NCBI GenBank assembly: GCA_021780375.1
Contig: JAJXYT010000102.1
Coordinates: 21,097-67,943, forward strand
Source of the DNA: a bacterium
Lineage (GTDB): Bacteria > Verrucomicrobiota > Verrucomicrobiia > Limisphaerales > UBA11358
Direction: 5' to 3'
Length of the DNA stretch: 46,847 bases
Below, piece by piece: positions 15,220-25,004 of this stretch. How positions within the stretch are numbered: position 1 is the first letter of the stretch; each line of letters starts with the position of its first letter. Below the pieces are notes generated by a model that did not search any database, had not been told where the DNA came from, and saw nothing but the letters and a program-made list of their open reading frames with translations. The translations under genes and the position numbers were made by a program.

Positions 15220-18200
15220 TTATTCGGGAGGAACCAGTTTTTGGAATGCCGGCGAATTGCGCAACGAGTCAAAACGGGGATCTTTTCGCACTTCGGCAAG
15301 GAGATCGCGCGCCTTGGGGTTTTGTTTGAGGCGTTTGGCGCTCAAATCAAGCGCCGTTTTCAAGTCCTGGAGAGATTCGTTGGTTTTGCCAAGCACAGTT
15401 TTAACGGCGGCCAGGTCGTACCAGGGCTCAGGTTCATTCGGGAGGATGGCGACAAATCTTTCGAGCGTGCTTTCGAGTTTGGGCAGGTTGCCCGATTGCG
15501 CGTAAAATTGGGCAATGACCCCCAAGGCGCTCGAGGAAATGCGCGGGTTGGCCGAGGCCTGATCAAAAAGGGCTATCACGCGGTCGGTTTGATGCATTTG
15601 ATAATAAACGCCGGCGAGGTTCAGGATGTTCTCGAAATTAGTCGGATTGGTGCGCGCCTCGTTCTCCATGTGCTGCAACTCACTTTCAAATTGAGTTCTG
15701 CCGGCGGACTGCTTTTTCATCGCCTTCAACTGTCCGACCAGATTGGCCACCTGTTCGTTGTAAGGATCGAAATCCAGGCAGGTTTGCGCTGCGATGATGG
15801 CGTCATCAATCCGGTTCTGCATGGCCAGAAAGTTGATATAGCGGTAAATCGCTTCCGGGCTGTAAGGACAAAAGGCAAAAGCCTGTTTGAAGGCAAAATC
15901 CGCCTCCCGAATCAACGCGTTCCGTTCGGCGTCATTTTTGGGCAGATATTCGGGCGGCGTGGGGACCTGACTCAACACCCCGAGCCGCCACGCGTAGAGG
16001 CCGGCGATGGAACTGCGGAGCTTGGAGAACGCCTGCTGCGCATGATCGTCGCGGATGAATTTCTGGCTGCCTTTGAAGCCGCTGAAATCACGGTGCATGT
16101 AAACCTTTTCCGCGAAGTCGGCGATTTGCTTGACGCTGGTATTGTAAGTAATCCAATTGCCGATGAGCCGTCCGGAGTATTGGCTCCAAAACTCGTGATC
16201 TTTCCGGAAAACATCCGGCGAGAACGACGGCACCACCTGCCGGTTGATCTTCATAATGACGCCGAACGGTGTTTCGTGGGGAAACATCCAATCCAGCGGA
16301 AAACTTTCTTCCACATAAAATTCGTTGGTGGGGTTGTGGTCAAAGATGACCTTGCATAAAAGGCCATTGATTTTCATCACGGCCACCTGACCGGCCACCT
16401 GGACGCTCACCTGGCCCTGGGCATTGGTAACGGGGTTCACCGCTTCACCCGGCAGCAGCTCATTCAGTTGCGCCCGGCGGCTGACGTCCTGGGTATATTC
16501 CGAAAAAGAATTCTGCAAATCATCCGGCGAAGGTATGTAAATCTCCTTGGGAGGATAAACTCCTTCCCTGCGCCAATTTGCTTCAATGCGGGCGCCGCGC
16601 CGGGTCAGCGGTCCGTCCAGAATGGTGCCGGCGAGACGGGCCAGGACATTGGTGTAGTAATTGTCGGCGCGTTCTTCCGGGCCGCGAAGCAGCTCTTGAA
16701 AAAATAACGGGTCTTTTTGGGCGCTGCGGAAGTATTGGGCGCGGAGATATTGCAAATACGTGCTATCGGCCAGCGCATTTTGCGTGATCAGATAAACGTC
16801 GCGGCGGTTAAAATTCGGGTCCATCGGCTTGCAGCCCGGCGGCACGAAGCTTTCGCAGAAGATCATGTAAGTCGGGACAAAGCGTCCGGGGTCGGTGCCG
16901 CCGAACTCGATCGCGTTGCGGGCCATTTCCGGATAGATGCCGAAAGGCGGTGTGAACATGTCATGCCCGAACCAGTAGCCGAACCAGTGGTTGCGTTGTT
17001 CGCTGTGAGCCCAGTGCGTCATGGCGGAATAAACCGGGAACGTAGCGAAGGCGGCGAGGGCGATGCCGAGGGGCGCTTTTTGGCGGAGGAACCAGACCAA
17101 TACGAAGAAGATCAAGGCCATGCCAAACAAAATCAATGCCGCATAAACCGGCAAGCCATACTGTTCGGGACGGAAGGCCTGGACGAGGTTGTGGCAGAAG
17201 CTGGAGAAACCGGCCAGACTGAACTGGTTCTGCAAAATAGTGGCGACGGTCAGCATGAGCGAACACAGCACAAACAAGCCCGGCAGGCCGAGGGACAATA
17301 AACGGTCGTTTTGCAAACCGCCTTTCCGAAGGATTAAAATGGTGACGCCCGCGAGGATCCAGCAGACCATTTTCAAGAACCCATACCGTGCGGCGATTTC
17401 ATCGTCCAAATTGCCGATGAGGGTCTGACAGTTTGCAGCCACCGTGAACACGGCAAAATCCAGGGCGCAAAATCCGCCGACCAGCAGCCATTTGCGCATC
17501 GTCCCGTACTGGGTGGCCATATACGCGCAGGCAATCGTCAAACCATAGGCGCCGAACATGGCGATAAACACATGGCCGAGGGCGAAGAGGGGCGCGGCGA
17601 TACCGATCGATTGGCGGTCGGGAGAAAAGTTGAGCAACAAGACCAGAAAAGGACCCGTGCAAATGTAGATGGCGAGCATGCCAATCATCCAGACGCGTTC
17701 CCGCCGTTTCAGCTGGCGGAAGGTCAGGAACGCCAGCAAGGCCAGCAGCAAATAGAACAGATTGAATTGCTGGGCGGTGCCTTCAAGATAACGCCAGAGT
17801 TGCAGGCCGTAGGTGGCAAAAAAGCTGACGGTTTTCTCGATGAAATTATTCCCGACGCCGGCGGTGGGGTTAATGGGGGAATATTGACCACGGGTTATGG
17901 CGTGAACAAACCCTTCGACCGTCCGGGGATAAGCCCACTCCATCGGCGGATCGGTCATGCAGGCGATGGGTTCGTAAAAGTAGAACGCGGCGCCCAGGAT
18001 CCAGACCGCGCCGCACACCAGAACGATAAACCATTCCTTGGAAAGGTATCGGGTTTGTTTGACAAAATGGGCAAAGATTCCGCCGGCCACAATGGTGGCA
18101 ATAACGATCAAAAAGAGATTCGAGCCACTGTGGGCGGCCGGCAGGTAATCCGTGACGCCGAGGAAAAGCAGTGCGAGGCAACCGAGCAGCGCGAGCATTG

Positions 18201-19110
18201 CGGCGTCACGGCAGAATTCAATCCCGGTCTTTTTCGTTTTGACGACCAGCCAGATCCAAAGCGCGGCGGACGCAATGCCAATGACGTTGTAAACCACCAT
18301 GACGGTGGGATTGTGGATGAGGACCCCGGGCCGGATCAGAAATTCGCAGGCCAGAAAAATGACCGTGTTTCCGAAGAAGAACTCGCGGCCCAGTTTGGGT
18401 TCTGCCATCCACATCAGCACCTGCATGCCCATGATGATGGGGAGGAGCGACTGATGGTTGTTAAAACAGATGCCATACATGAAAAAGGCAGCGTACAGGT
18501 ACCGATGCTGGCGAGGCGCATAAACCCAGCGCAACAGAAACACCAGCACTCCCATAAGTGAGGCGATGCTCAAAGTGTGCTTGTCCACGATGACCGCCTG
18601 GCTCCACATGAAGCCGTCGAAGTCGCTCAATCCCCCCGCGACAAAGCCGGCCACGAGGCAAATCAGATTTTCCCAGCGGCGGTTGATGTTTTTGAAGGCC
18701 TCAACGCTTTCAATGATCATGCTGCTGCTGCGCGAAACGACCAGCGCCAGCAGCCCGGCCGCGATGGCGCCGGCAAAGGCATTGCCCAGTTCAACGCGCC
18801 ACGCGATGCTGCCATAGGGAATATGCGTCCACAACCACGTATAGAGGGTCCAAATGGGATAACCCGGCGCGTGTGGGATGCCGCCGTAGAGCGAGGCCGT
18901 CGCCATCTCGCCGGAATCCTCCAGCGTCACGTTGGGGGCCAGGGTCAGGTAAAAAACAATGAAAACCACGAGGGTGGAAATTCCGAATGCCAGCCAGTCC
19001 ACCGGACGGAATAACGATGGCACGGGTGGGGGCGGCGCGGCGACCGGGCGCGGGGCGACCCTGGGTGGTGATGATCTGGTGTTTTGGTTTTTACTTTTGT
19101 CAGCGCTCAT
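15220..19110 (-). CDS. DUF2723 multi-pass membrane protein with C-terminal TPR repeats
   Basis: A 1296-aa protein. After a Pro-rich N-terminus (about 30 aa) comes LAFGISTLVVFIVFYLTLAP then NVTLEDSGEMATASLYGGIP, HAPGYPIWTLYTWLW, the DUF2723 signature of GT-C-like membrane proteins (related in topology to O-mannosyltransferases). About a dozen hydrophobic segments fill residues 35-700. A soluble middle part follows, with GIYPEMARNAIEFGGTDPGR and MIFCESFVPPG. The C-terminal 270 aa hold TPR-like helices (residues about 1040-1290: PEAIYRYINFLAMQNRIDDA, EQVANLVGQLKAMKK, NILNLAGVYYQMHQTDRVIA). It likely transfers sugar from a lipid donor at the outer membrane face; the acceptor is unknown. It stands alone between grpE and a sigma factor locus. 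Confidence 0.85.
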   Translation of the reverse strand: MSADKSKNQNTRSSPPRVAPRPVAAPPPPVPSLFRPVDWLAFGISTLVVFIVFYLTLAPNVTLEDSGEMATASLYGGIPHAPGYPIWTLYTWLWTHIPYGSIAWRVELGNAFAGAIAAGLLALVVSRSSSMIIESVEAFKNINRRWENLICLVAGFVAGGLSDFDGFMWSQAVIVDKHTLSIASLMGVLVFLLRWVYAPRQHRYLYAAFFMYGICFNNHQSLLPIIMGMQVLMWMAEPKLGREFFFGNTVIFLACEFLIRPGVLIHNPTVMVVYNVIGIASAALWIWLVVKTKKTGIEFCRDAAMLALLGCLALLFLGVTDYLPAAHSGSNLFLIVIATIVAGGIFAHFVKQTRYLSKEWFIVLVCGAVWILGAAFYFYEPIACMTDPPMEWAYPRTVEGFVHAITRGQYSPINPTAGVGNNFIEKTVSFFATYGLQLWRYLEGTAQQFNLFYLLLALLAFLTFRQLKRRERVWMIGMLAIYICTGPFLVLLLNFSPDRQSIGIAAPLFALGHVFIAMFGAYGLTIACAYMATQYGTMRKWLLVGGFCALDFAVFTVAANCQTLIGNLDDEIAARYGFLKMVCWILAGVTILILRKGGLQNDRLLSLGLPGLFVLCSLMLTVATILQNQFSLAGFSSFCHNLVQAFRPEQYGLPVYAALILFGMALIFFVLVWFLRQKAPLGIALAAFATFPVYSAMTHWAHSEQRNHWFGYWFGHDMFTPPFGIYPEMARNAIEFGGTDPGRFVPTYMIFCESFVPPGCKPMDPNFNRRDVYLITQNALADSTYLQYLRAQYFRSAQKDPLFFQELLRGPEERADNYYTNVLARLAGTILDGPLTRRGARIEANWRREGVYPPKEIYIPSPDDLQNSFSEYTQDVSRRAQLNELLPGEAVNPVTNAQGQVSVQVAGQVAVMKINGLLCKVIFDHNPTNEFYVEESFPLDWMFPHETPFGVIMKINRQVVPSFSPDVFRKDHEFWSQYSGRLIGNWITYNTSVKQIADFAEKVYMHRDFSGFKGSQKFIRDDHAQQAFSKLRSSIAGLYAWRLGVLSQVPTPPEYLPKNDAERNALIREADFAFKQAFAFCPYSPEAIYRYINFLAMQNRIDDAIIAAQTCLDFDPYNEQVANLVGQLKAMKKQSAGRTQFESELQHMENEARTNPTNFENILNLAGVYYQMHQTDRVIALFDQASANPRISSSALGVIAQFYAQSGNLPKLESTLERFVAILPNEPEPWYDLAAVKTVLGKTNESLQDLKTALDLSAKRLKQNPKARDLLAEVRKDPRFDSLRNSPAFQKLVPPE

Positions 19111-19192
19111 TTAAAAATAATAAACAGGTTTCCTTTTTGCCCGGAAATGTGTTTGTCGTTTAACACATTTGACGGATGCAAACAGGCCGCAA

Positions 19193-19573
19193 TCAATTCA
19201 TCCGGTTTCGCGGAAAGGAGGGCATACTAGAAGTCGAACCGCTGCGGTTTGTCCAATCAAAAGTGACGGAGGATAACTCGTTTTGCCCTTTCCAGGGGCT
19301 TTCCGGCGCCGGCACCAGGAGGCTTTTGTTGCTTAACATCATGGCAGCCAACGGTTCAGGGCGGGATGACCGGCCGGGAATGTCATTCCCCGAGATCAAA
19401 ACCGAAAAAGTAAGCAGCGCGCAGGCCGTCGCCGGCACCAGCCAGCCCACAAACCATGCCATTTGGGACATGAGGTTGACCGGCGTGGCCAAGAGGCGTT
19501 GCTCAAGCCCCGCCGACGGGCGGCGCGGCTGCCAGCAACGCAACTGCGTCTCCAGTGAATCCATCTCTTTCAT
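19193..19573 (-). CDS. single-pass membrane protein downstream of an ECF sigma factor (possible anti-sigma)
   Basis: A 126-aa protein overlapping the 3' end of the sigma factor gene by 71 bp. The short cytoplasmic N-terminus (METQL-type start MKEMDSLETQLRCWQPRRPS) precedes one hydrophobic segment (AWFVGWLVPATACALLTFSV), then a polar tail. Position and topology fit a membrane-bound partner of an ECF factor, but no zinc anti-sigma HxxxCxxC motif is present, so the role is inference. I recognise no family. The second ATG, three codons in, is an alternative start. Confidence 0.6.
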   Translation of the reverse strand: MKEMDSLETQLRCWQPRRPSAGLEQRLLATPVNLMSQMAWFVGWLVPATACALLTFSVLISGNDIPGRSSRPEPLAAMMLSNKSLLVPAPESPWKGQNELSSVTFDWTNRSGSTSSMPSFPRNRMN

Positions 19574-20042
19574 AAACCGTTTCTTCCAGTTGGAGTTTTA
19601 TTTTCTGCAAGCCGTAACGATACCGGCCCGCGGCCGTATTCGGTGAAACACCCAGCAATCCGCCGATTTCCTCGAACGTGCACCGATGCCAGATTTTCAG
19701 GACAATGACTTCACGCTGTTCCATCGGCAGTTCGGCGAGACAACGCATCGCGGCGCGTTCGGCCGGAGTTTCCGAAGAAGATTTCTCAAACCATCGCCGC
19801 GACTCCAGTTCGCGCGTCAGCCGCCGCCACAACGAGCGCCGATAATTCATTGCGCGATTCCGGAAACTGCGCACGCAATAATGCTCCGGCCGCAGGGGCA
19901 CCTGGGGCTTCTGCATCAGGGCGAGGAAGGTTTCCTGCATCACGTCTTCCGCCTCACCATGGCTCAAACCCAGCGCCCGGCCATAAAGAATCAATTCCGC
20001 GGCCTTCGTTTCATAAAGCCGCCGGCACCAGTGGAATTCCAT
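19503..20042 (-). CDS. ECF-type RNA polymerase sigma factor
   Basis: A 179-aa sigma factor from the ATG at 20042 (MEFHWCRRLYETKAAELILY). Region 2: ALGLSHGEAEDVMQETFLAL and HYCVRSFRNRAMNYRRSLWR. Region 4: LAELPMEQREVIVLKIWHRC followed by TFEEIGGLLGVSPNTAAGRY and RYGLQKIKLQLEE, a clear sigma-70 region 4 helix-turn-helix. The open frame extends upstream to 20228, but that part has no family similarity, so the later start is preferred. A one-TM protein gene overlaps its end, which is common when a membrane anti-sigma is encoded next to its sigma factor. Confidence 0.9.
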   Translation of the reverse strand: MEFHWCRRLYETKAAELILYGRALGLSHGEAEDVMQETFLALMQKPQVPLRPEHYCVRSFRNRAMNYRRSLWRRLTRELESRRWFEKSSSETPAERAAMRCLAELPMEQREVIVLKIWHRCTFEEIGGLLGVSPNTAAGRYRYGLQKIKLQLEETVYERDGFTGDAVALLAAAPPVGGA

Positions 20043-20274
20043 TTCGCCGTTCACGCTTTTATCCGATAGACACCAGCCGCGCCAGATTTGTATAAGTTTT
20101 TCGCAATTATTTTGGCGGTTGGCAAGGTGCGGCATAGTAGGAGGGATAACGCGCCCGTTTGTCCACAAAAAAGCGCGTCGGGAATGGACGCGGGAAGCCT
20201 CCTTTGTTCCATTCCGTTCATTTTTCACTTTTGGGCGGTGAGACGTTCATACAACATGACCGGGCAAATTCTTT

Positions 20275-21051
20275 ATGTATCACGGAAAGAAAATCGTCGT
20301 GGTGATGCCGGCCTACAATGCGGCGAAGACCCTGCTGCAAACCTACAACGAGGTGCGCGCGCAGGGCATCGTGGATGAGATCATTCTGGTGGATGACCGG
20401 AGCCGCGACGATACGGTGGCGGTGGCGCGTTCACTTGAAGGCGTGCGCGTCCATGAGCACGAGGTCAATACGGGCTATGGCGGCAACCAAAAGACCTGTT
20501 ACCGGCTGGCCTTGGAGGCGGGTGCGGACATTGTGATCATGATCCACCCGGACTACCAATACACGCCCAAGCTGCTCCCGGCGATGGCCTCGATCGTTGC
20601 GAATGGATTGCATCCGTGTGTCCTGGGCAGCCGCATTTTGGGCGGCTATGCGCTCCGGGGCGGAATGCCGTGGTGGAAATACGCGGCCAATCGTTTTCTG
20701 ACGCTCGCGGAAAATATATTGCTGGGCGCGAAGCTCTCGGAATATCACACCGGCTACCGCGCGTTTTCGCGCGAAATTTTGGAGACCCTCGACCTGACGA
20801 AAAATTCAGATGATTTTGTTTTCGACAACCAGATGCTCGCGCAGATTCTCTGGCACGGATTCACGATTGGCGAGGTCAGCTGCCCGACCAAATATTTTGT
20901 CGAAGCGTCTTCGATCAATTTCCGCCGCAGTCTTAAATATGGCTGGGAGTGTCTTGCGGTTGGACTCAAATTCCGGCTGGCGAAAATGAGGTTGTTACCG
21001 CCGGGGCTGTTTAATTCAAAACCGCGGCCAGGCGTGATTTCTTCCGGTTGA
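20275..21051 (+). CDS. family 2 glycosyltransferase, dolichyl/polyprenyl-phosphate sugar synthase-like
   Basis: A 258-aa GT-A enzyme: KKIVVVMPAYNAAKTLLQTY, DEIILVDDRSRDDTVAVA, the metal-binding region (ADIVIMIHPDYQYTPKLLPA), LGSRILGGYALRGGMPWWKY and GYRAFSREILETLDLTKNSD. This resembles the DPM1/polyprenyl-phosphate glucosyl or mannosyl transferases that charge lipid carriers with sugars on the cytoplasmic face. The C-terminal part has no clear transmembrane pair, so it may be a soluble type. It is divergent from the sigma factor and its stop overlaps the convergent rpsT gene by 41 bp. Confidence 0.88.
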   Translation: MYHGKKIVVVMPAYNAAKTLLQTYNEVRAQGIVDEIILVDDRSRDDTVAVARSLEGVRVHEHEVNTGYGGNQKTCYRLALEAGADIVIMIHPDYQYTPKLLPAMASIVANGLHPCVLGSRILGGYALRGGMPWWKYAANRFLTLAENILLGAKLSEYHTGYRAFSREILETLDLTKNSDDFVFDNQMLAQILWHGFTIGEVSCPTKYFVEASSINFRRSLKYGWECLAVGLKFRLAKMRLLPPGLFNSKPRPGVISSG

Positions 21052-21265
21052 CCGTGGGCCGAGGCACGGCGCCCGCCTTGGCGGCCTTGTCGAAGGCAGA
21101 ATGGAGGCCGGGGAGAAATTTGGCGGCTTCGTCCTTTTTGCCGGCGGCGAGGAGCGCGCGATAATCCTTTTCCAGACCTCGCAGGCGTGATTTGACACTA
21201 CGGTTGTGCTGGTGCTTGCGTTCGTTGGCGCGCATCCGGCGTTCGGCTGACTTCGTATTCGGCAT
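21011..21265 (-). CDS. rpsT: 30S ribosomal protein S20
   Basis: An 84-aa basic protein, MPNTKSAERRMRANERKHQH continuing NRSVKSRLRGLEK, KDEAAKFLPGLHSAFDKAAK and VNRKKSRLAAVLN: bacterial S20, which binds 16S rRNA early in 30S assembly. The ATG at 21265 gives the proper N-terminus; a longer frame to 21322 is not conserved. The last 41 bp overlap the 3' end of the convergent glycosyltransferase gene. Confidence 0.93.
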   Translation of the reverse strand: MPNTKSAERRMRANERKHQHNRSVKSRLRGLEKDYRALLAAGKKDEAAKFLPGLHSAFDKAAKAGAVPRPTVNRKKSRLAAVLN

Positions 21266-21368
21266 AGGTTGAATGTTACGCTTAAAAGCGAGCGACTTTA
21301 AGCAAACCCGCTTGAATGTCAAGGGAAACCATTTGCTTGGTCCCCCCCGTTTCCTCCCGGCTTTACTT

Positions 21369-21384
21369 TGGCACGTTTATTGTT
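21369..21384 (+). promoter_or_regulatory. possible sigma-54 promoter upstream of the hybrid histidine kinase
   Basis: TGGCACG, four bases, then TTGTT: it matches the -24 element of the sigma-54 consensus (TGGCACG-N4-TTGCW) fully and the -12 element at 3-4 of 5 positions, with T for the preferred C. Transcription would start about 48 bp before the kinase ATG, leaving room for its GGAAG ribosome-binding site. Confidence 0.3.
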
Positions 21385-21441
21385 AGGAAAGACCGGTAAT
21401 GTCAGCACGAAATTCAAGCGGCAACCCTGCCCGGAAGACAG

Positions 21442-24400
21442 ATGAGTAAGCCGTTGCACATTCTTCATCTGGAGGACGATCCAGACTTTGCCGAGCTGGT
21501 CCGGACGTTGCTTAAAGAGGATGCGCTGGAGGCCGAATTGAAGCGTGTGGCCGGACGCGCGGAATTTGAAGCGGCGCTCGACAACGAGAAGTTCGATATC
21601 ATTTTGTCGGATTTCCGGCTGCCCAAATTTACCGGTCTGGAGGCGCTGGCTTTTGTTCGCAAAGGCCACCCCGACCTGCCGTTCATTCTCATTTCGGGCA
21701 CCATTGGCGAGCACGCCGCGATTGAGAGTCTCAAGGCGGGTGCGACCGATTACGTGCTCAAACATAATCCGGAGCGGCTGGCCTCGGCGGTCCGCCGGGC
21801 CGCACAGGAGGCCGGTGAACACGCCAAACGGCGGCAAGTGGAGACGGAATTAGCCCGCCGCGAGAAATATTTCCGCACCCTTACGGAAAACACCCTCGAT
21901 ATCCTTTGCATTTTGAGCCGCGAAGGGAATTTCCTTTACGCCAGTCCTTCGATGGAACGGGTGCTGGGTTATGCGCCGGCAGAATTGCCAGGCACGGATT
22001 CCTTCGCGCATGTGCATTCGGAGGATTTGCCACTAGTGCGTGAAATGTTTCAAAATGCGGTGCGACAACCGGACCGCGCCCTGAAAATTCAATTCCGTTA
22101 TCAGAAGAAAGATGGGGCCTGGAAACGTTTGGAACTGGTCGGCCAGAACCGCCTGGAGGATCCGGATGCCGCGGGCATCGTCACCAATTGGCGGGATGTG
22201 ACCGATCGCTGGCGCGCGGAGGAGGAATTACGCCGAAGCGAGAAACAGTACCGCCTGCTTTTCCAGGACAACCCCAATCCCATGTGGGTTTTTGATCTGG
22301 AAACCCTCGCGTTTCTGGAGGTCAACAAAAGCGCCATCCAACATTATGGCTACTCGCACGAAGAATTTCTGGCGATGCAGATGTCGGGTCTCCGCCGGGC
22401 TGTAAAGGGAGACCCATCCCCAGAGGCGGCTTTGGGTGAGGCCGGGGGCGGCCACATCTGGAGGCACCGACGAAAGGACGGCGCCTTCATTGATGTGGAA
22501 GTGGTCTGGAGTCCGATGGCGTTTCGCAACCGTTTTGCGGCGCTGGCCATGGTTACGGACGTGACGGAACGCCGCCGCAACGAGCACCGCAACCAGGTAT
22601 TCTCCAAGCTCAGCCATCGCCTGAGTTCGGCCACCACGGCGGCCGAGGCGGCGACGATTATTTGTGAAGCATCTGATGCGCTCTTCGCCTGGGACGATTT
22701 CGCGCTGGATTTGTATTCGGCGGAGAAGGATGAGGTTTATTCGTTGTTGAACATCGCCACGGTGGACGAACAGCGGGTGAAGATCCCCGAATCCTCCCAG
22801 TCCACAAGCGCAAATACTCTCATCCGGCGGGTCATTACTAAAGGAGCGGAATTGGTGCACACTCCCGGCCCCAAGGGCCACGCCGCCGATGCGATGCTGG
22901 TGCCCGTGCGCAAAGGCGCCCGGCTGATTGGCGTCCTGTTTGTCCAAAGCCGCGTGGCCGGCGCCTATGCCGAGCACGACCTGGAGACGCTCCAGACTTT
23001 GGCCGATCAATGCGCCGGCGCCTTGGAACGTGTCAACGCCGAGGAGGCGCTGCGTGAGAGCCAACGGCGCTTTCGCGATCTCTTCGAAAACTCACCGGAC
23101 GCCATTCTGGTGGTGGACCTGAGTGGTATGGTACTGGATGTGAACCTGGCCAGTTGTCTGCTGCAGGGCCTGACGCGGGAACAGCTGGTTCGTAAAAATA
23201 TTTTAACGGATCTCATCCCGGAATCCCGCCGGGAGCAGGCCCGGCAGGATTTTGAGAAAATGGCCGGCGGCAAATGGACACAGGCCGAAAGCGAAAGTTT
23301 GACCGCTGAAGGCCGGATCACGCCGGTGGAGGTCCGCGCCAGCCGCATCGAATACGGGGGGCGACCGGCCGTGTTGTTGCACGTGCGCGATATCACCGAA
23401 CGGCGCGAAGCCGAGGCCGCCCTGCAAAGTTCGGAAACACTCTTCCGTTCCGTCTGGCAAAACTCCGTGACCGGACTGCGATTAGTCAATGAACAAGGCG
23501 TTATGGTTGCCGTCAATGATGCGTTTTGCCGTTTGGTCGGCATGGAGGCACCGGCATTGGAGGGCCAGCCTTTCACGGTCATCTACGCCGCGTCAGAGGA
23601 CCGCGACAAAATCCTGGAACAACACCGCGAAGCTTTTCTTGCCCGCAACGTCACTCGCAAGCCCGAACGCCGGTATGTCTTGCACAATGGGAACGCCGTG
23701 ACCCTGGAAATCATTGACTCATTCATCCAGCTTCACGAGCGACCGCTGCTGATGTTGAGTCTGTTTCGCGATGTCACCACCGAGCGGCAGCTGGAGGAAC
23801 AATTGCGTCAATCGCAAAAAATGGAAGCCATCGGCCAGCTCGCGGGCGGCGTCGCGCATGATTTTAACAACATTCTCACCGTGATCCAGGGACATGCCTC
23901 GTTGCTTTCGGCGGCCAATCCGGGTGAATCGGCGGGAAAATCGGCCGAACAAATCGTTCAGGCCGCCGAACGCGCCGCCCGGTTGACCCGGCAATTGCTC
24001 ACCTTCAGCCGCCGCCAGCTGATCCAGCCCAAAAAACTGGATGTGAACAAAATTGTCGGGAACATGACGAACATGCTGGGCCGGCTTTTGGGCGAGGATG
24101 TGGCGTTGCAGTTGAATTATTGCCAGCTGCCGCCGATGGTGGATGCCGACGCCGGCATGTTGGAACAGGTGTTATTGAATCTTGCCGTCAACGCACGCGA
24201 TGCCATGCCCAAAGGCGGCCAGCTTGCCCTGCGCATCGCCATTGTCGACCTGGGTGAGTCTTACGGCCGCGGTCAACCCGAAGCCCGCACCGGCCGTTTC
24301 GTCTGTTTGAGCGTCACGGATACCGGGACGGGCATTGCGCCGGAAAATCTGCGCCGGATTTTCGAACCGTTTTTCACAACCAAAGAAATCGGCAAAGGCA

Positions 24401-24948
24401 CTGGCTTGGGATTGGCGACAGCCTACGGCATTGTGAAGCAGCATCAGGGTTGGATTGAAGTGGACAGCCGGGTTGGAGAGGGCGCGACCTTTCGGATTTA
24501 CCTTCCGTACGCCGGATCGGGCCAGAACACTGCGGAAAAACCCACCACGCAAATCACGGTGCGCGGCGGTAACGAAACGATTTTGCTCGTCGAGGATGAA
24601 GCGCCGGTTTGTGAGCTCGTTTCACGCGTGTTGGCCAAATATGGGTACAAAGTTTTGTCGGCGAACGATGCTGCCGAAGCCGTTGAGGTCTGGCAAAACA
24701 ACAAGAAGGAAATCGCCCTGCTGCTCACCGATCTGGTCATGCCCAACCACATGAACGGCCGCGAGCTGGCCGAAAAATTGTGGGCCGAGCGGCCGGAACT
24801 CAAGGTCATCTTCACCAGTGGTTACAGTGCCGACATTGTGGGCAAAGATTTTAAACTCGAACCGGAGTTGAATTTTCTGCAGAAACCGTACCATCCGCAG
24901 ATGCTGGCGATGGCGGTCCGCCGTTGCCTCGACGGCAAACAGAATTAA
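21442..24948 (+). CDS. hybrid sensor histidine kinase (REC-PAS-PAS-GAF-PAS-PAS-HisKA-HATPase-REC)
   Basis: An 1168-aa cytosolic sensor kinase with no transmembrane segment. REC 1 at residues 1-125 with phosphoacceptor D57 (IILSDFRLPK); PAS domains near 140-260 and 270-385 (each ending in a WRDVTDR/VTDVTER type turn); a GAF-like domain near 400-545 (ISEP... ADQCAGALERVNAEEALR); PAS near 550-670 and 675-795; HisKA with H806 in LAGGVAHDFNNILTVIQGHA; HATPase with N/G boxes (NLAVNARDAMPKGGQL, TDTGTGIAPENLRRIFEPFF, GTGLGLATAYGIVKQHQG); C-terminal REC 2 with D1097 (LLLTDLVMP). It likely integrates several signals and works in a phosphorelay. No output regulator lies next to it; the NarL protein at 28744 is a possible partner but unlinked by evidence. 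Confidence 0.93.
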   Translation: MSKPLHILHLEDDPDFAELVRTLLKEDALEAELKRVAGRAEFEAALDNEKFDIILSDFRLPKFTGLEALAFVRKGHPDLPFILISGTIGEHAAIESLKAGATDYVLKHNPERLASAVRRAAQEAGEHAKRRQVETELARREKYFRTLTENTLDILCILSREGNFLYASPSMERVLGYAPAELPGTDSFAHVHSEDLPLVREMFQNAVRQPDRALKIQFRYQKKDGAWKRLELVGQNRLEDPDAAGIVTNWRDVTDRWRAEEELRRSEKQYRLLFQDNPNPMWVFDLETLAFLEVNKSAIQHYGYSHEEFLAMQMSGLRRAVKGDPSPEAALGEAGGGHIWRHRRKDGAFIDVEVVWSPMAFRNRFAALAMVTDVTERRRNEHRNQVFSKLSHRLSSATTAAEAATIICEASDALFAWDDFALDLYSAEKDEVYSLLNIATVDEQRVKIPESSQSTSANTLIRRVITKGAELVHTPGPKGHAADAMLVPVRKGARLIGVLFVQSRVAGAYAEHDLETLQTLADQCAGALERVNAEEALRESQRRFRDLFENSPDAILVVDLSGMVLDVNLASCLLQGLTREQLVRKNILTDLIPESRREQARQDFEKMAGGKWTQAESESLTAEGRITPVEVRASRIEYGGRPAVLLHVRDITERREAEAALQSSETLFRSVWQNSVTGLRLVNEQGVMVAVNDAFCRLVGMEAPALEGQPFTVIYAASEDRDKILEQHREAFLARNVTRKPERRYVLHNGNAVTLEIIDSFIQLHERPLLMLSLFRDVTTERQLEEQLRQSQKMEAIGQLAGGVAHDFNNILTVIQGHASLLSAANPGESAGKSAEQIVQAAERAARLTRQLLTFSRRQLIQPKKLDVNKIVGNMTNMLGRLLGEDVALQLNYCQLPPMVDADAGMLEQVLLNLAVNARDAMPKGGQLALRIAIVDLGESYGRGQPEARTGRFVCLSVTDTGTGIAPENLRRIFEPFFTTKEIGKGTGLGLATAYGIVKQHQGWIEVDSRVGEGATFRIYLPYAGSGQNTAEKPTTQITVRGGNETILLVEDEAPVCELVSRVLAKYGYKVLSANDAAEAVEVWQNNKKEIALLLTDLVMPNHMNGRELAEKLWAERPELKVIFTSGYSADIVGKDFKLEPELNFLQKPYHPQMLAMAVRRCLDGKQN

Positions 24949-25004
24949 ATCCCCGGGCATTTTCCAACTTTTCTTTCCGGGCGGGTTTCGCTTAGACTCC
25001 CCGC

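Noticed and set aside
21342-21348. A run of seven C between rpsT and the histidine kinase gene
   Set aside because: Shorter than the G9 tracts and intergenic; length 7 can occur by chance in a GC-rich genome.
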